Origin: Bacteroidota bacterium
GTDB lineage: Bacteria > Bacteroidota > Bacteroidia > Flavobacteriales > Weeksellaceae
NCBI GenBank assembly: GCA_023448955.1
Contig: JAEXJU010000179.1
Location: 1 to 6,408, forward strand
DNA length: 6,408 nt
Direction: 5' to 3'
The notes beneath the pieces were generated by a model, which was not told the DNA's origin, made no database searches, and worked only from the letters and a program-made list of their open reading frames with translations. The position numbers and the translations under genes were made by a program. The first letter of the stretch is position 1. Each line of letters opens with the position of its first letter. Below are positions 5,223-6,408 of this stretch, in pieces.

Positions 5223-6408
5223 TTAATGCGTGATATTTTTAAGATCAGCTTCTGAGTGCTCATGTTTGAAAAATAATGCAAAAAGTATTGCAATCACTAA
5301 AGCATATGCTGCAAAATAAAGCCAGATGTGAGGCCAGTTCTTAACCAGCACAATATTAGAAAGTGTTCCGTCCGAATTAACCGTTGAGTTAAATGATTTT
5401 TTAAGTATATCAAGAAACGTTGAATTGTCTGGTGTGGTCTCAAAATAAGAAGACAGCTCGGCTGCAGTCTTAAATTTTAAAGTGAAAAACTTATCAATAG
5501 CCCAGCCAGCAATATAACTACCCAAAACTGCCCCAAAACCATTGGTCATCATCATAAATAATCCCTGAGCAGAAGATCTGATTTTTTTATCCGTAGTTGT
5601 TTCCACGAAAAGAGAACCCGAAATATTGAAAAAATCGAATGCCATACCATAGACAATACACGAAAGAATAATCATCCAAAGTCCGTTTACAGGATCTCCG
5701 TATGCAAACAATCCAAATCTTAGAACCCAGGCAAGCATACTGATGAGCATTACTTTCTTGATCCCGAATTTTCTCAAAAAGAATGGAATTGCAAGAATGA
5801 ATAATGTTTCTGAAATCTGTGATATGGACATAATAATAGTAGATTTTTCTACCACAATTGAATTGGCGTATTTTGGAAAATGAGCAAATTCACTCAGGAA
5901 AACATCACCATAAGCATTTGTTAGTTGTAATGCCGCTCCTAATAGCATAGAAAACAAGAAGAAAAGCGCCATTTTATAGTTTCCGAAAAGCTTGAAAGCA
6001 TTCAGACCCAGCTGTTCATTGAGTGGTGCATCTTTATCTATCAATTTTTGAGGCGGACATTTTGGAAGTGTCAGTGCATATATTCCTAATAATATCGCTA
6101 CAGCTCCGGCAATGTAAAATTGTCCTTCAGTAGCTTTATTACCTGTAAGATTGGTAATCCACATGGCTACTATGAAACCAATTGTTCCCCATACTCGGAT
6201 TGGCGGAAAATCCTTTACCACATCCAGCGAGCTGTTTTTAAGAATTGTGTAGGATATAGAATTAGTTAGTGCAATTGTCGGCATATAAAAACACATCGCT
6301 ACCAACATTATGTAGAAAAATGAATCCGGGGTTTCTGTGTGTGGCAAGATGAAAAGCACCGCGCCGTAAAGAATCTGCAGTACAGAGTAAATACGCTCTG
6401 CATTGATC
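5223..6408 (-). CDS. nupG: Nucleoside:H+ symporter NupG (MFS), N-terminus beyond window
   Basis: The frame is open to the window edge: 16 more codons (INAERIYS...) precede the GTG at 6359, so that codon is internal. The 394 visible residues align closely with E. coli NupG from about its residue 65. Numbering from the codon at 6359, landmarks are FPPIRVWGTIGF (51-62), GAALQLTN (141-148), ISQISETLFIL (179-189) and IVYGMAFDFFNISG (235-248). The nucleoside-contact residues I recall from the NupG structure are all there with matching spacing: R55, T59, F62, Q145, N148, Q181, E184, Y237, F241. It should import nucleosides across the inner membrane with protons. The region 292-343, between the last two helices and probably periplasmic, is about 38 residues longer than in E. 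coli. The lipoprotein gene follows 40 bp downstream. Confidence 0.92.
   Translation of the reverse strand, partial: INAERIYSVLQILYGAVLFILPHTETPDSFFYIMLVAMCFYMPTIALTNSISYTILKNSSLDVVKDFPPIRVWGTIGFIVAMWITNLTGNKATEGQFYIAGAVAILLGIYALTLPKCPPQKLIDKDAPLNEQLGLNAFKLFGNYKMALFFLFSMLLGAALQLTNAYGDVFLSEFAHFPKYANSIVVEKSTIIMSISQISETLFILAIPFFLRKFGIKKVMLISMLAWVLRFGLFAYGDPVNGLWMIILSCIVYGMAFDFFNISGSLFVETTTDKKIRSSAQGLFMMMTNGFGAVLGSYIAGWAIDKFFTLKFKTAAELSSYFETTPDNSTFLDILKKSFNSTVNSDGTLSNIVLVKNWPHIWLYFAAYALVIAILFALFFKHEHSEADLKNITH

Noticed and set aside
6357..6359. GTG at 6359 as the start of the nucleoside transporter
   Set aside because: The frame stays open to the window edge, and the 16 upstream residues continue the alignment with NupG. 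A start here would delete the first membrane helices.

Overview
The window looks like chromosomal DNA of a Bacteroidota member, most likely family Weeksellaceae (Chryseobacterium-like). It is AT-rich, its starts have A-rich leaders and no Shine-Dalgarno sequence, it carries a GLPGLI-family secreted protein, it has TAnnTTTG-type promoter elements, and one lipoprotein has an SKxDD segment after the lipobox cysteine. No tRNA, rRNA, CRISPR array or insertion sequence was seen. This family assignment is inference from sequence character.

Left part (1-1753, + strand): an exported alpha/beta hydrolase is followed after 21 bp by an exported GLPGLI protein, probably as one transcript. Next is a 329-bp gap (1754-2082) before the acyltransferase. 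It holds what looks like a compact independent unit: a TAAATTTG promoter element, an A-rich leader, a 20-codon ORF for a strikingly amphipathic helix, and a clear intrinsic terminator. A TATATTTG element on the opposite strand could drive an antisense RNA across it.

Middle part (2083-4160, + strand): a short PlsC-type acyltransferase, a hotdog thioesterase of the MenI/YdiI type, and an EntC/MenF-type isochorismate synthase follow one another closely. The last two fit menaquinone synthesis. MenF forms isochorismate, the first dedicated step, and a MenI-type enzyme releases 1,4-dihydroxy-2-naphthoate from its CoA ester. The menF frame is broken by a single in-frame TGA (3804-3806), with a fully recognisable C-terminal third downstream in the same frame. 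It is therefore a very recent nonsense mutation, a sequencing error, or a readthrough case.

Right part (4161-6408): after a very AT-rich gap comes a small four-helix membrane protein (+). It converges on a surface-lipoprotein candidate (-) across a shared hairpin terminator that contains the first gene's stop codon. Upstream of the lipoprotein on the - strand is a NupG-type nucleoside:H+ symporter, cut by the window edge. It retains every nucleoside-contact residue I recall for E. coli NupG and has a long extra loop before its last helix.
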